Source of the DNA: Acidobacteriota bacterium
Lineage (GTDB): Bacteria > Acidobacteriota > Terriglobia > Bryobacterales > Bryobacteraceae
Assembly: GCA_025354885.1 (NCBI GenBank)
Contig: JANXLY010000327.1
Location: forward strand, 1 to 44,144
Direction: 5' to 3'
DNA: 44,144 nt
This document shows, piece after piece, positions 29,687 through 39,167 of this stretch; the first letter of the stretch is position 1; each line of letters begins with the position of its first letter. The notes under the pieces are model-generated. The model ran no database searches. It saw nothing but the letters and a program-made list of their open reading frames with translations, and was not told the origin of the DNA. The position numbers were made by a program, and so were the translations under genes.

Positions 29687-30709
29687 CTATTGATTTTCAT
29701 TCTGAATCTCCAGCGCAGCGCGAAAACCATCCGTTGCAAATTGACGGCCTTCCCGATCAATGAGCAATGCTTCCACGCCTTCCGCACGGGCAAGCGCCAA
29801 ACCCTTCTCCGGGCCCAGGATGAAGATGCCCTTGCCCAGCACCACACCCTGCTCAGCGCTTGGAGCTAGCACGCTCACTGCGGCTGCGGCAGTGGCAGGC
29901 CAACCAGATCGAACATCGATAATGTGGTGATAGCGAACGCCGTTGACGATACGGAATCGCTCATAATCGCCGGAAGATACGAGCGCCTGCTGCAAGGGTT
30001 CGACCGTGCCAAGTATTTGGCCACGCGCCTTTCTCGGGTGCTGGATGCCCAGTCGCCAGGGCACTCCATTTCGAGAGCCTGACACACGAACATCACCGCC
30101 ACCATCCACCATGAAGTTGTGAAACCCAGCCCGCACCAAAACACCACTGGCACGGTCTACCGCATAGCCCTTTGCGATGCCGCCAAGACCAATGCTCATC
30201 GTCGGGCGCGGGAGATAAATCCAATTCCCTTTGATCACGATGGCCCGATAATCAACACTAGCGCGAGCTAGGGCAACAGCCTTTTCCGTGGGGGGCCTGA
30301 ACTTGTCGTCAAAGTTCCAGATTCTGCCCATTCCGCGCCAGGTGATATCGAAGGCACCTTCCGTCTTCTGGCTATAAATAATACTTCGCTCCATCAGTTC
30401 GCGTAACTCTGCGGGCACCTCAACGGGGTGAAGACCAGCCGCCGCGTTTACCTGAGAAATTGGAGAATCCGGCTTCCATTCGCTCATCAGCGCATCAATG
30501 CGGCTCAACTCCCCATAAGCCTGGTCGATCGCCGCACGAGCTTCTGCCATTCGCATTTCATTACAAACTTCAATCGTCCAAATTGTCCCCATCAGAGGCC
30601 TGCTCAAGCGGACTGTTCCGGACGTGTTTTCCCGAGGTACATAGCGCAGCCCAAACAGCAGCCCGGCGACAGCCAGTGAGAGTGCGGTCCTTCGCCAAAG
30701 AGCTGCCAT
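29687..30709 (-). CDS. apbE: FAD:protein FMN transferase (ApbE)
   Basis: ApbE attaches FMN covalently to Thr in RnfD and RnfG. The 340-aa protein has one membrane anchor (ALSLAVAGLLFGLRYV) instead of a lipobox, then the ApbE core: LSRPLMGTIWTIEV, GAFDITWRGMG, SIGLGGIAKGYAVDRA, MVDGGGDVRVSG, and HHIIDVRSGWPA (the magnesium site, usually H-x-I-D-P-x-T-G). The ATG was chosen over an upstream TTG. It is divergent from rnfB, whose operon encodes its two likely substrates. Both substrates carry the flavinylation motif. Confidence 0.95.
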   Translation of the reverse strand: MAALWRRTALSLAVAGLLFGLRYVPRENTSGTVRLSRPLMGTIWTIEVCNEMRMAEARAAIDQAYGELSRIDALMSEWKPDSPISQVNAAAGLHPVEVPAELRELMERSIIYSQKTEGAFDITWRGMGRIWNFDDKFRPPTEKAVALARASVDYRAIVIKGNWIYLPRPTMSIGLGGIAKGYAVDRASGVLVRAGFHNFMVDGGGDVRVSGSRNGVPWRLGIQHPRKARGQILGTVEPLQQALVSSGDYERFRIVNGVRYHHIIDVRSGWPATAAAAVSVLAPSAEQGVVLGKGIFILGPEKGLALARAEGVEALLIDREGRQFATDGFRAALEIQNENQ

Positions 30710-30879
30710 GACAAAGCTACAAAGCAACTGCGATGCCAAAGTGGATTTCGCAGATTGGCCCTGAACTTGCCATTGATTTTGTTCAGGCAGAACCCTATTA
30801 ACCCATTCCTACCATTTCGAGGGCTGAACTCAGGCACTTCCACTCTTGTCTTGCCTCATTGTGTGGGTGATGGTGTGGA

Positions 30880-30905
30880 ATTTCACCCAGGACGGGTGGG
30901 GAAAT
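30880..30905. promoter_or_regulatory. Interrupted inverted repeat in the apbE-rnfB intergenic region
   Basis: ATTTCACCC and GGGTGGGGAAAT form an inverted repeat with a 3-base bulge, 44 bases before the rnfB start. The whole 239-base gap must hold both divergent promoters. No clean -35/-10 pair stands out. This repeat is the best visible candidate for an operator or leader hairpin. Confidence 0.25.
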
Positions 30906-30948
30906 GCCCCAACATACTTCAGCAATCCCTGCATAAAGGGGCGCAGCA

Positions 30949-31866
30949 ATGAATGAGTTTCTGCTTGCTGGCGGCATCATGGGCGCAATGGGTGTTTCGC
31001 TGGCAGCAGTCCTAGCATTCGCCGACAAGAAACTCTATGTTTTCGAGGACCCAAGGATTGAAGCTGTAGATGCCTTGCTGCCCAAAGCGAACTGCGGCGC
31101 TTGCGGATGTGTCGGCTGCCATGACTTTGCAGAAAAGTTAGTGAAGGGCGAGATCGCTCCGGGCAAGTGTTCCGTTAGCAGTCCTGCCGGAATTCTGGCG
31201 ATTGCAACCCTGCTGCAAGTGGATCCCGGTGCAGAGGAAAAGCGTGTTGCCCGCCTTGCCTGTGCAGGTGGGCCGCATGTGGCAAGACACCGGGCTCAAT
31301 ATGTCGGCCTGCCCACCTGCCGTGCCGCAGCGTTGGTAAACGGCGGGGCCAAGGGATGCAGTTGGGGTTGCCTGGGCCTCGGAGATTGTGAGCTGGTTTG
31401 TGATTTCCATGCAATTGAAATGAACTCACACAGCCTGCCGGTTGTTAACGAGTCCAGGTGCACGGCTTGCGGTGATTGCGTGGACGTCTGCCCCAAGCAA
31501 CTCTTTTCGCTTCACGTACAGAGCCATCACTTGTGGGTTGCCTGCCGAAGTCTGGCCGATGGCCAACAGGCCGAAGCGGATTGCGAAGTCGCCTGCACTG
31601 CCTGCGGCCGCTGTGCCGCAGATGCACCCGCTCTCATCCAGATCATAAACAATCTCGCCGTAATCGATTACTCTCAAAACAAACTGGCCACCGCAGCGCC
31701 AACTCAGCGCTGCCCCACAGGTGCCATCGTGTGGTTTGAAAAAGACTTGGGCCCCTTAAAAGGTGCCGAAGCCAAACGCATTACCCGCCACACTCCTTTA
31801 CCGGTGTCTCTGGCTGACCTGCCTGTTCAAGGCTCAAATCGTTCTTTCAAGGATATGCATCTATGA
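30949..31866 (+). CDS. rnfB: Rnf electron-transport complex subunit B
   Basis: RnfB takes electrons from reduced ferredoxin. The 305-aa protein has an amino membrane anchor (LLAGGIMGAMGVSLAAVLAF), a first cluster site C49, C52, C57, C74 (NCGACGCVGC ... GKC), then C105/C124 and the segment GCSWGCLGLGDCELVC, a ferredoxin motif CTACGDCVDVCP (171-182), and a last motif CTACGRC (216-222) completed by C255 in RCPTGAI. It resembles the long clostridial type rather than the short E. coli RnfB. CELVC is followed by Asp where Pro is usual. AAAGGGG precedes the ATG. The stop overlaps the start of the oxidoreductase gene (ATGA). Confidence 0.95.
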   Translation: MNEFLLAGGIMGAMGVSLAAVLAFADKKLYVFEDPRIEAVDALLPKANCGACGCVGCHDFAEKLVKGEIAPGKCSVSSPAGILAIATLLQVDPGAEEKRVARLACAGGPHVARHRAQYVGLPTCRAAALVNGGAKGCSWGCLGLGDCELVCDFHAIEMNSHSLPVVNESRCTACGDCVDVCPKQLFSLHVQSHHLWVACRSLADGQQAEADCEVACTACGRCAADAPALIQIINNLAVIDYSQNKLATAAPTQRCPTGAIVWFEKDLGPLKGAEAKRITRHTPLPVSLADLPVQGSNRSFKDMHL

Positions 31867-34800
31867 GCGCAAATCAAACTTTTCCCTTTCCAGGTGTAAG
31901 GCAGGCCATGGACGGCAATACTGCCGTCATCATGTGCGAACGGGAATCCACCGACGCTGCTGGCGCTTACCCGATCACGCCTTCGACGCAGATGGGCGAG
32001 TACTGGGCCGAAGAAGCGGCCAACGGCCATATCAACATTTCAGGCCGCCCTCTGATTTTCATCGAACCAGAAGGCGAACATGCCGCTGCAGCTGTGACTG
32101 CGGGCCTGTCGATGACCGGTTTACGCGCAACCAATTTTTCCTCCGGCCAGGGCATCGCTTACATGCACGAGTCCCTCTATGCGGCGGTCGGTAAGCGACT
32201 TACTTATGTTTTGAACATGGGTTGCCGTGCCATGACTAAGTCCACCCTCAACGTGCACGCTGGCCACGACGATTACCACTGCATCGACGACACTGGCTTC
32301 TTTCAGGTCTTCGGCAAGAGTGCACAGGAAGTGTGTGACCTCAACATCATTTCGCACAGGATTGCCGAACTGGCCCTGACCCCGGGCATCTGTGCCCAGG
32401 ATGGCTTTCTGACCACGCACCTCATCGAATCCATTCTTCTGCCGGAACGCGAACTCATTGCCAGCTATCTGGGCCGCCCCGATGACATCATCGATACCCC
32501 AACGCCCGCCCAGCGCATCCTCTATGGCCCGCGTCGCCGCCGTATTCCAGAACTGTGGACCGTCGACAACCCCGTCATGATCGGCACGGTGCAAAACCAG
32601 GATTCGTACATGCAGAGCGTCGCCTCGCAGCGCCCGTATTTCTTCGCTCATATCGCCAGCATTACCGATCAGGCGATGGACGCTTTCTATGCCCTCACTG
32701 GTCGACGTTACCGGCGCGTTTCCACTTACAAAACCGAGGATGCGGATTACCTCATTCTCGGCCAGGGCAGCATGCTCGTCACCGCCGAAGCAGTAGCCGA
32801 CTTTCTGCGAGAAACCCGCAAGATCAAGGTCGGAGTCGTCAACCTGACGATGTTCCGTCCCTTCCCGGGAGAGATGCTGGGCGGATTGTTGCAAGGCCGT
32901 AAAGGCGTGGTTGTGCTCGAACGCGTTGACCAGCCACTCGCCGAAGATCTTCCTCTGATTCGCGAAGTGCGCGCAGCCCTGAGTCGCTGCATAGAGAACG
33001 GCATTTCTACAAACGGCTCCCCCGTTCATGAACACTATGCCAGCTACCGCAAGCTCGAAGACCTGCCACCCCTCTATTCGGGGTCCTTCGGTCTCGGCAG
33101 CCGCGATCTGCAGCCGGAAGGCCTCATCGGGGCGATCGAGAACATGCTCCCCACTGGCGGTCGCCGCAAGTTCTTCTACCTCTCAATCGACTTCGTCCAC
33201 GACAAGCCCTTCACTCCCAAACAGGAAATTCATCAGATCCAGGTAGCCGACGCCTACCCTGGCTTGAAACAGTTGGCTGTGCACGGCAGCGAGAATCCGG
33301 ATCTGATGCCCAGGAACAGCATCACTGTCCGCTTCCATTCCGTCGGAGGCTGGGGTGCCATCACCACCGGCAAGAATCTTGCGATGACCCTCTATGAATT
33401 ACTCGGTTATCACATTAAGGCCAACCCCAAGTACGGCTCAGAGAAGAAAGGCCAGCCCACTACTTACTATCTGGCAGCCGCCCCGGAGCCGATCCGGATT
33501 AACTGCGAGTACTTCCACGTCGACGTTGTTCTTTCGCCCGACCCTAATGTTTTCCAGCATTCCAACCCGCTCGCCGGCCTGAAGCGTGGCGGCGTCTTTG
33601 TCATGCAAAGCAGCCTGACGGATCCACAGGAAGTGTGGGCTCAAATTCCAGAAAAGTTCCAGCGCATCATCCTCGACAACGAAATTCACTTCTACTATCT
33701 GGACGCTTTCAAGATCGCTCGTGAAGAAGCGACAGACACGGAGCTTCAGTACCGAATGCAGGGTAATGCCTTCCAGGGTGCTTTCTTCGCCGCATCTCCC
33801 TTGATGGCGCAGTCAAAGCTGAACGAACAGGAGCTCCTCGAAGCAATCCGTGCCCAACTCGAGCACAAATTCGGAGCCAAGGGTGCCCGCGTAGTCGAAG
33901 ACAATGTTCGCGTTGTGCGACGCGGTTTCGACGAAGTAAAAGAAGTCCTTGCGAAACAGTTGCAGGCTGCGCCTCCGGCCCTCCGCAAGGTGGCGGATGT
34001 ACCACTCGTGCTCCAACGTCAGCCAGCCAGTTCCACGCCAACAACGGACATTCATCGCTTTTGGGAACAGACCGGCAGTTTCTATGCCAGCGGTCGCGGC
34101 GATGACAATCTTGCCGATCCATTCATCGGGCTCGGCTTCATCCCCGCAACCACTTCCATCTTCCGCGACATGACTGGCGTGCGTTTTGAGCATCCCGAAT
34201 GGGTGCCAGAAAACTGCACAGCCTGCGGTTCCTGTTACACGATCTGTCCGGACAGTGCGATTCCAGGCCTCGTAAATCCCATTCTCTCTGTCTTCGAAAC
34301 TGCCGTCAAAAGACTGGTCGCCAGCGGCAAATCTACCAGGCATCTTCCCAAAGCCATCCGTGCCCTCGAACCCAAACTCAGGGCTCGCCTTGGTGACGGA
34401 TTGGCCCGGCCCAATGTCGGCAGCAGCCTCGATCTGGCCATCAGGGATCTTCTCGCTTCTTCCCCCACCGAGTCCACAGAGCTTCCCGAACTGGCCGCTG
34501 AATTGAACGATCTCCGTGCCACCCTCGGCGACTTTGCATTCGCCACGCCAAAATCCTTTTGGACAGCAATGGAGCGCTCGAACAAAGGCTCCGGAGGACT
34601 CCTCTCTATTACTGTCAACCCTTACACCTGCAAGGGTTGCATGGAGTGCATCAAAGTCTGCAATGACGACGCTCTTCGACCTGTAACTCAGACACCGGAA
34701 TCGGTAACCAGGCTGCGGCGCAATTGGGATCTATGGCAATCGCTGCCAACGACTTCGCCTGAATTCATTAAGATCGACAATTTGGACGAAGGCATCGGCG

Positions 34801-36782
34801 TTCTTCACACCCTCCTTCTCGACAAAAAAAATTACATGGGCATGGTTGGCGGCGATGGAGCCTGCCTCGGTTGTGGTGAAAAAACCGTCGTTCATCTCTT
34901 CGTAGCCACGGCAGAGGCGCTCATGCAGCCTCGCGTTGCGCGACAGATCAAGAAACTCGATGACCTGATCGCCCGTCTCGATCAGCACATCCGCTTGAAG
35001 CTAGCCGATACACTCGACCTCAGCGACCATGGCCAAATCGCAAGTGCTCTCGATAACCTCAAGAACGCCGATGTCACACTCGCCAGCCTTTCCGAGAAAC
35101 TCGATGAGCGTCATGCTGGCAAAACGATTGATCCAGAATGGCTGCGCTGGGCCTCTCAGTTAGTCGCAAAACTCAAGCACCTGCGCTGGCAATACACCGA
35201 TGGCGTCGGCAATCGCGGTCGCTCCAGCATGGGTATTGTCAACTCCACCGGCTGCACTTCCGTGTGGGCTTCCACATACCCGTTCAACCCTTATCCATTC
35301 CCCTGGACCAATCATCTGTTTCAAGATTCGCCTTCGATGGCGATGGGCATTTTCGAAGGTCACATGTCACGCATGGCTGAAGGCTTTGCCGCAGTTCGCA
35401 TGGCGGAAATCGAACTCGAAAGTGGTTATCGCAAAGAGAAGCACGCTGAATTCTTCACTTACTTCAACTGGAAACAGTTTACGGATCAAGAGTTCCACCT
35501 CTGCCCGCCCGTCGTCTCCATCGGGGGTGACGGAGCAATGTACGACATCGGCTTCCAGAACCTCTCGCGCATGATGATGTCCGGCAAGCCGATCAAAGTT
35601 CTGGTGCTCGACACACAGCTCTATTCCAATACAGGCGGCCAGGCTTGCACCTCAGGCTTCACCGGCCAGGTAAGCGACATGGCCCAATATGGCAAGGCCT
35701 TCAAAGGCAAAGAGGAAGTTCGCAAAGAGATCGCCCTCATCGGGATGGCTCATCGAACTTCTTACGTCATGCAGGGAACCAGCGCGAACACCTCTCACTT
35801 GATCGAATCCTTCGTCGAGGGACTCAACGCCCGAATTCCCGCTCTCTTCAACGTCTACAGCCCCTGCATGCCCGAGCATGGTATCGGTGACGACCTCGCG
35901 GAACACCAGAGCAAACTGGCCGTCGAATCACGCGCCTACCCGCTCATTCGCTACAACCCTGAGAAGGGGGAACTGCCCGAGGAATGCTTCAACCTCGAAG
36001 CTAATCCCGAAATCGATCAGGACTGGCCCACTTACACTCTCAATTTCGAAGATGAAAACGGCCAAACCGGCAAGATGGAAGTCCCCCTTACCTTCGCCGA
36101 TTTCGCCATTACCGAGGGCCGCTTCCGCAAGCAATTTCGAACTGTTCCCCGCGATGCCTGGAATGACAACATGATTCCCCTTGTCGACTACCTCGCCCTT
36201 GCCGAAGCGGATCGCGAAGGCAAATTTCCTTACATTTGGGCCGTCAATCGCAAGAATCGCTTGATCCGCGTTGTGCCAGCAGAACCGCTTGTCCGCTCCT
36301 GCGAAGACCGCCGTCATTTCTGGCGCATGTTGAAATCGCTGGCCGGCCTGCGTCCCACCGTAGATACCGCAGCAATTGCCGAACAGGCTCGCAGCGACTT
36401 CGCTCAGGCGCTCACGGCTCAATTGCTGGAGATGGCCGCAAGCGGGAAACTCCTCGCGGGCGTAGTAACTGCGCTTCCTCAAAAACCGCTCGCACAGATT
36501 GAAACACCAACAGTACCCGCACCCGCCGAAGCGTCGGGCGTGGCCTGGATCGAATCAGACCTCTGCACCTCCTGTGATGAATGCGCCCGTATCAACAAAA
36601 ACATCTTTGCCTACAACGAGAACAAGCAGGCCTATGTCAAAAATCCAAAGGGTGGACCATTCCGCGATTTGGTGAGGGCAGCTGAGAAATGCACTGTCTC
36701 AATCATTCATCCTGGACAACCACAAGATCCAACGGAGAAGGATCTCGAAAATCTCTTGCAGCGGGCAGCCAAATACAACTGA
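31863..36782 (+). CDS. nifJ: Giant pyruvate:ferredoxin (flavodoxin) oxidoreductase with fused C-terminal ferredoxin
   Basis: The enzyme oxidises pyruvate with CoA to acetyl-CoA and CO2 and yields two low-potential electrons. It is 1639 aa, while usual single-chain forms have about 1200. In order: pyrimidine-binding domain (PITPS at 37-41; EPEGEHAA at 67-74), domains II and III, a two-cluster ferredoxin domain (C785, C788, C791, C795 and C923, C926, C929, C933), and the TPP domain with cluster ligands C1001, C1004, C1131 and C1335, GDGA at 1222-1225 and SNTGGQ at 1255-1260. A final ferredoxin segment has C1568, C1571, C1574 and C1610. About 80 extra residues separate the two ferredoxin clusters and about 100 extra helical residues lie between C1004 and C1131. 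It overlaps rnfB by 4 bases, and rnfC starts 19 bases after it, so it is built into the Rnf operon. Confidence 0.93.
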   Translation: MSANQTFPFPGVRQAMDGNTAVIMCERESTDAAGAYPITPSTQMGEYWAEEAANGHINISGRPLIFIEPEGEHAAAAVTAGLSMTGLRATNFSSGQGIAYMHESLYAAVGKRLTYVLNMGCRAMTKSTLNVHAGHDDYHCIDDTGFFQVFGKSAQEVCDLNIISHRIAELALTPGICAQDGFLTTHLIESILLPERELIASYLGRPDDIIDTPTPAQRILYGPRRRRIPELWTVDNPVMIGTVQNQDSYMQSVASQRPYFFAHIASITDQAMDAFYALTGRRYRRVSTYKTEDADYLILGQGSMLVTAEAVADFLRETRKIKVGVVNLTMFRPFPGEMLGGLLQGRKGVVVLERVDQPLAEDLPLIREVRAALSRCIENGISTNGSPVHEHYASYRKLEDLPPLYSGSFGLGSRDLQPEGLIGAIENMLPTGGRRKFFYLSIDFVHDKPFTPKQEIHQIQVADAYPGLKQLAVHGSENPDLMPRNSITVRFHSVGGWGAITTGKNLAMTLYELLGYHIKANPKYGSEKKGQPTTYYLAAAPEPIRINCEYFHVDVVLSPDPNVFQHSNPLAGLKRGGVFVMQSSLTDPQEVWAQIPEKFQRIILDNEIHFYYLDAFKIAREEATDTELQYRMQGNAFQGAFFAASPLMAQSKLNEQELLEAIRAQLEHKFGAKGARVVEDNVRVVRRGFDEVKEVLAKQLQAAPPALRKVADVPLVLQRQPASSTPTTDIHRFWEQTGSFYASGRGDDNLADPFIGLGFIPATTSIFRDMTGVRFEHPEWVPENCTACGSCYTICPDSAIPGLVNPILSVFETAVKRLVASGKSTRHLPKAIRALEPKLRARLGDGLARPNVGSSLDLAIRDLLASSPTESTELPELAAELNDLRATLGDFAFATPKSFWTAMERSNKGSGGLLSITVNPYTCKGCMECIKVCNDDALRPVTQTPESVTRLRRNWDLWQSLPTTSPEFIKIDNLDEGIGVLHTLLLDKKNYMGMVGGDGACLGCGEKTVVHLFVATAEALMQPRVARQIKKLDDLIARLDQHIRLKLADTLDLSDHGQIASALDNLKNADVTLASLSEKLDERHAGKTIDPEWLRWASQLVAKLKHLRWQYTDGVGNRGRSSMGIVNSTGCTSVWASTYPFNPYPFPWTNHLFQDSPSMAMGIFEGHMSRMAEGFAAVRMAEIELESGYRKEKHAEFFTYFNWKQFTDQEFHLCPPVVSIGGDGAMYDIGFQNLSRMMMSGKPIKVLVLDTQLYSNTGGQACTSGFTGQVSDMAQYGKAFKGKEEVRKEIALIGMAHRTSYVMQGTSANTSHLIESFVEGLNARIPALFNVYSPCMPEHGIGDDLAEHQSKLAVESRAYPLIRYNPEKGELPEECFNLEANPEIDQDWPTYTLNFEDENGQTGKMEVPLTFADFAITEGRFRKQFRTVPRDAWNDNMIPLVDYLALAEADREGKFPYIWAVNRKNRLIRVVPAEPLVRSCEDRRHFWRMLKSLAGLRPTVDTAAIAEQARSDFAQALTAQLLEMAASGKLLAGVVTALPQKPLAQIETPTVPAPAEASGVAWIESDLCTSCDECARINKNIFAYNENKQAYVKNPKGGPFRDLVRAAEKCTVSIIHPGQPQDPTEKDLENLLQRAAKYN

Positions 36783-36801
36783 TGCTCATGGTTCAAGAAG
36801 C

Positions 36802-38136
36802 ATGAATATCTTCACCACAAAACGGCTATGGCGCGGCATCCACGTTCCAGAACACAAGGATCAGACTTCCTCGCTGCCCATCCGTCGGCTGCCCTTCCCT
36901 CCAATGCTGATCGTTCCACTCTCGCAGCACGCCGGCAAACCCGCCAAAGCAATCGTGCGCGAAGCTCAGGAAGTGGTTCGTGGAGAACCCATCGCTGAAG
37001 CCGACGGCTTCATGAGTGTTCCCATGCATGCGCCCGCAACGGGACGCGTCGAACGAATCGCTCCCGCCTCCAGCGCCAAGGGCGATCTCACAACTTCGAT
37101 CTTCATCAAACCCTATCCCGGCGCCAGTCAGGAAGTGCTCTACGGAGCTGACCAAGATATCGAACGCATGACCCCAGCCGAGATCGTTGCAGCAGTTCAG
37201 GCAACTGGCATCGTGGGTCTAGGTGGAGCTGCCTTCCCAACGCATGTGAAATTACGTGTGCCTGAAGGCAAGAAGATCGACACCGTAGTCGTGAACGGTT
37301 GTGAATGCGAACCCTATCTCACAACCGACCACCGCGTAATGGTCGAATATCCGCGTCAGGTCCTGCACGGCACTCGCGTCGTCATGCGCGCAGTAGGCGC
37401 GGGCAGGGCCATTGTCGGCGTAGAAGACAACAAACCCGACGCGCTGTCCGCCCTGAGCGAAGCCAACGCCGGACGCACTGACATCACGATCCAGGCCGTC
37501 GCCGCCAAGTACCCGCAGGGTGCTGAAAAGATGCTTGTCAAGGTGCTGCTGGGTCGCGAAGTTCCTTCAGGCGGCCTACCCTCCGATGTCGGAGTAGCAG
37601 TCTTCAATGTAGCCACGCTCGCCCAGATCGGTGACTTGCTTCCAAACCGTCAAGGCCTGATTGAAAGGGTGGTTACTCTTACCGGCCCTGCCCTCACAAA
37701 GCCAGGCAACTACCTCATCCCTCTTGGCACGCCTCTCCGCTGGGCTCTCGAACAGGCGGGCTGCACCAGCATGGCCACTTCCGTAATCCTCGGCGGACCC
37801 ATGATGGGGGCCTCCATCGGCTCTTTCGACATCCCTCTCACCAAAGGCGTCACCGGCGTTCTCGTCCTGACCCGCAATGAAACAGAAGCCTCGTCTCATA
37901 TCTATCCGTGCATCCATTGCGCCGCCTGTGTCAACGTCTGCCCGATTCATCTCGATCCATCACACCTTGGTCTTCTTGCCAAGAAGCAGCGCTACGAAGA
38001 GATGGAATCGGTCTACCATCTCAACGACTGTTTTGAATGCGGCTGCTGTAGTTATGTATGCCCTGCACACATCCCGCTGGTGCAATACTTCCGGGTCGCC
38101 AAACAAATGAACCGCGAAGAAAAGGCCCGTCAATGA
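36802..38136 (+). CDS. rnfC: Rnf electron-transport complex subunit C
   Basis: RnfC is the peripheral NAD(H)-binding flavoprotein. The 444-aa protein has the glycine-rich FMN/NADH loop GIVGLGGAAFPTHVKL (136-151), NGCECEPYLTTDHRVM (165-180), and two [4Fe-4S] motifs, C370/C373/C376/C380 and C410/C413/C416/C420. The length matches the compact RnfC without the Ala/Lys-rich tail of enterobacteria. Its stop overlaps rnfD (ATGA). Confidence 0.97.
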   Translation: MNIFTTKRLWRGIHVPEHKDQTSSLPIRRLPFPPMLIVPLSQHAGKPAKAIVREAQEVVRGEPIAEADGFMSVPMHAPATGRVERIAPASSAKGDLTTSIFIKPYPGASQEVLYGADQDIERMTPAEIVAAVQATGIVGLGGAAFPTHVKLRVPEGKKIDTVVVNGCECEPYLTTDHRVMVEYPRQVLHGTRVVMRAVGAGRAIVGVEDNKPDALSALSEANAGRTDITIQAVAAKYPQGAEKMLVKVLLGREVPSGGLPSDVGVAVFNVATLAQIGDLLPNRQGLIERVVTLTGPALTKPGNYLIPLGTPLRWALEQAGCTSMATSVILGGPMMGASIGSFDIPLTKGVTGVLVLTRNETEASSHIYPCIHCAACVNVCPIHLDPSHLGLLAKKQRYEEMESVYHLNDCFECGCCSYVCPAHIPLVQYFRVAKQMNREEKARQ

Positions 38137-39167
38137 CTGCCCCCACTGCAACCATTCTCGAAGTCCGCAGTTCTCCGCACTTGCACGGGCCACTCTCGGT
38201 CGACAAGATCATGCGCAACGTGGTCTACGCATTATTACCCCTCGTCGCTTTCGCAATCTGGAGCTTTGGCCTCAGTGCTGCCTTAGTCCTGGCCGTCACC
38301 ACACAAACCTGCATACTTACGGAACATCTCGGTTGCCGCCTTTCAGGCAAATACTCCACGGTCAACGACTACAGCGCCGCCATCACCGGCCTCCTGCTGG
38401 GGCTCACGCTTCCCCCTGGTTTGCCGCTCTGGATGGCTGCAGTCGGAAGCTTCATTGCCATCGCACCCGCCAAGCTACTCTTCGGTGGCCTCGGTTCCAA
38501 CGTATTCAATCCCGCTCTCGTCGGCCGCGCCTTCCTCCAGGCAGCCTTCCCCGTTGCGATCTCCAGCTACACTCCGTCTCTTTTCCAAAATCGCTTTACC
38601 GAATTCCTCCCAAGCACCTTTGCTATCCCACTCATGAAGCCAGCAAAGCTGATCGACGCATTTAGCACTGCAACCCCGCTCGTAAATTGGAAATTCGACC
38701 ACATCCCTTCAGACCCCTGGCCTATGTTCTGGGGCCAGCGCGCTGGCTCCTCTGGCGAACTACCGGGCTTTCTCATCCTTCTCTGCGGAGCCTATCTCGT
38801 CTACCGCCACATGATGGACTGGAGAATCACCGCCGCCATGCTGAGCACTGCTTTCGCTTCAGGAACAATTTTCTACTTAGTCAACCCCACCGCTTATCCT
38901 TCTCCGTTCTTCGTCCTTTTCACGGGTGGCCTCCTGCTCGGCGCAACATTCATGGCAACAGACCCTGTGGCCTCTCCTGTTACTCCCCGAGGTATGTGGA
39001 TTTACGGAATCCTCATGGGCATCCTCACAGTCTTGATCCGCAATTTCGGTGGCCTCCCCGAAGGAGTCATGTATGCAATCCTCATCGGCAATGCACTCTC
39101 CCCGCTGATTGACAGACTCACTCCCCCCCGCCCATACGGCTCGAGAAAAACTGCAGGTGCCCAGTGA
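38133..39167 (+). CDS. rnfD: Rnf electron-transport complex subunit D
   Basis: Polytopic membrane subunit, 344 aa from the ATG that overlaps rnfC; the open frame runs 25 codons further upstream inside rnfC, but that extension is not supported. FMN is expected on T181 in DAFSTATPL, which matches the ApbE acceptor motif D-x-x-S/T-x-A-T. The segments NDYSAAITGLLLGLTLPPGL and GGLGSNVFNPALVGRAFL are typical of RnfD/NqrB. Confidence 0.96.
   Translation: MTAPTATILEVRSSPHLHGPLSVDKIMRNVVYALLPLVAFAIWSFGLSAALVLAVTTQTCILTEHLGCRLSGKYSTVNDYSAAITGLLLGLTLPPGLPLWMAAVGSFIAIAPAKLLFGGLGSNVFNPALVGRAFLQAAFPVAISSYTPSLFQNRFTEFLPSTFAIPLMKPAKLIDAFSTATPLVNWKFDHIPSDPWPMFWGQRAGSSGELPGFLILLCGAYLVYRHMMDWRITAAMLSTAFASGTIFYLVNPTAYPSPFFVLFTGGLLLGATFMATDPVASPVTPRGMWIYGILMGILTVLIRNFGGLPEGVMYAILIGNALSPLIDRLTPPRPYGSRKTAGAQ

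Noticed and set aside
32121-33035. A 304-codon minus-strand frame inside the oxidoreductase gene
   Set aside because: Antisense to conserved domain I/II; no motif of its own.
38058-38132. Longer rnfD start 25 codons upstream
   Set aside because: It lies inside rnfC and adds no conserved residues; the ATGA overlap gives the usual amino end.
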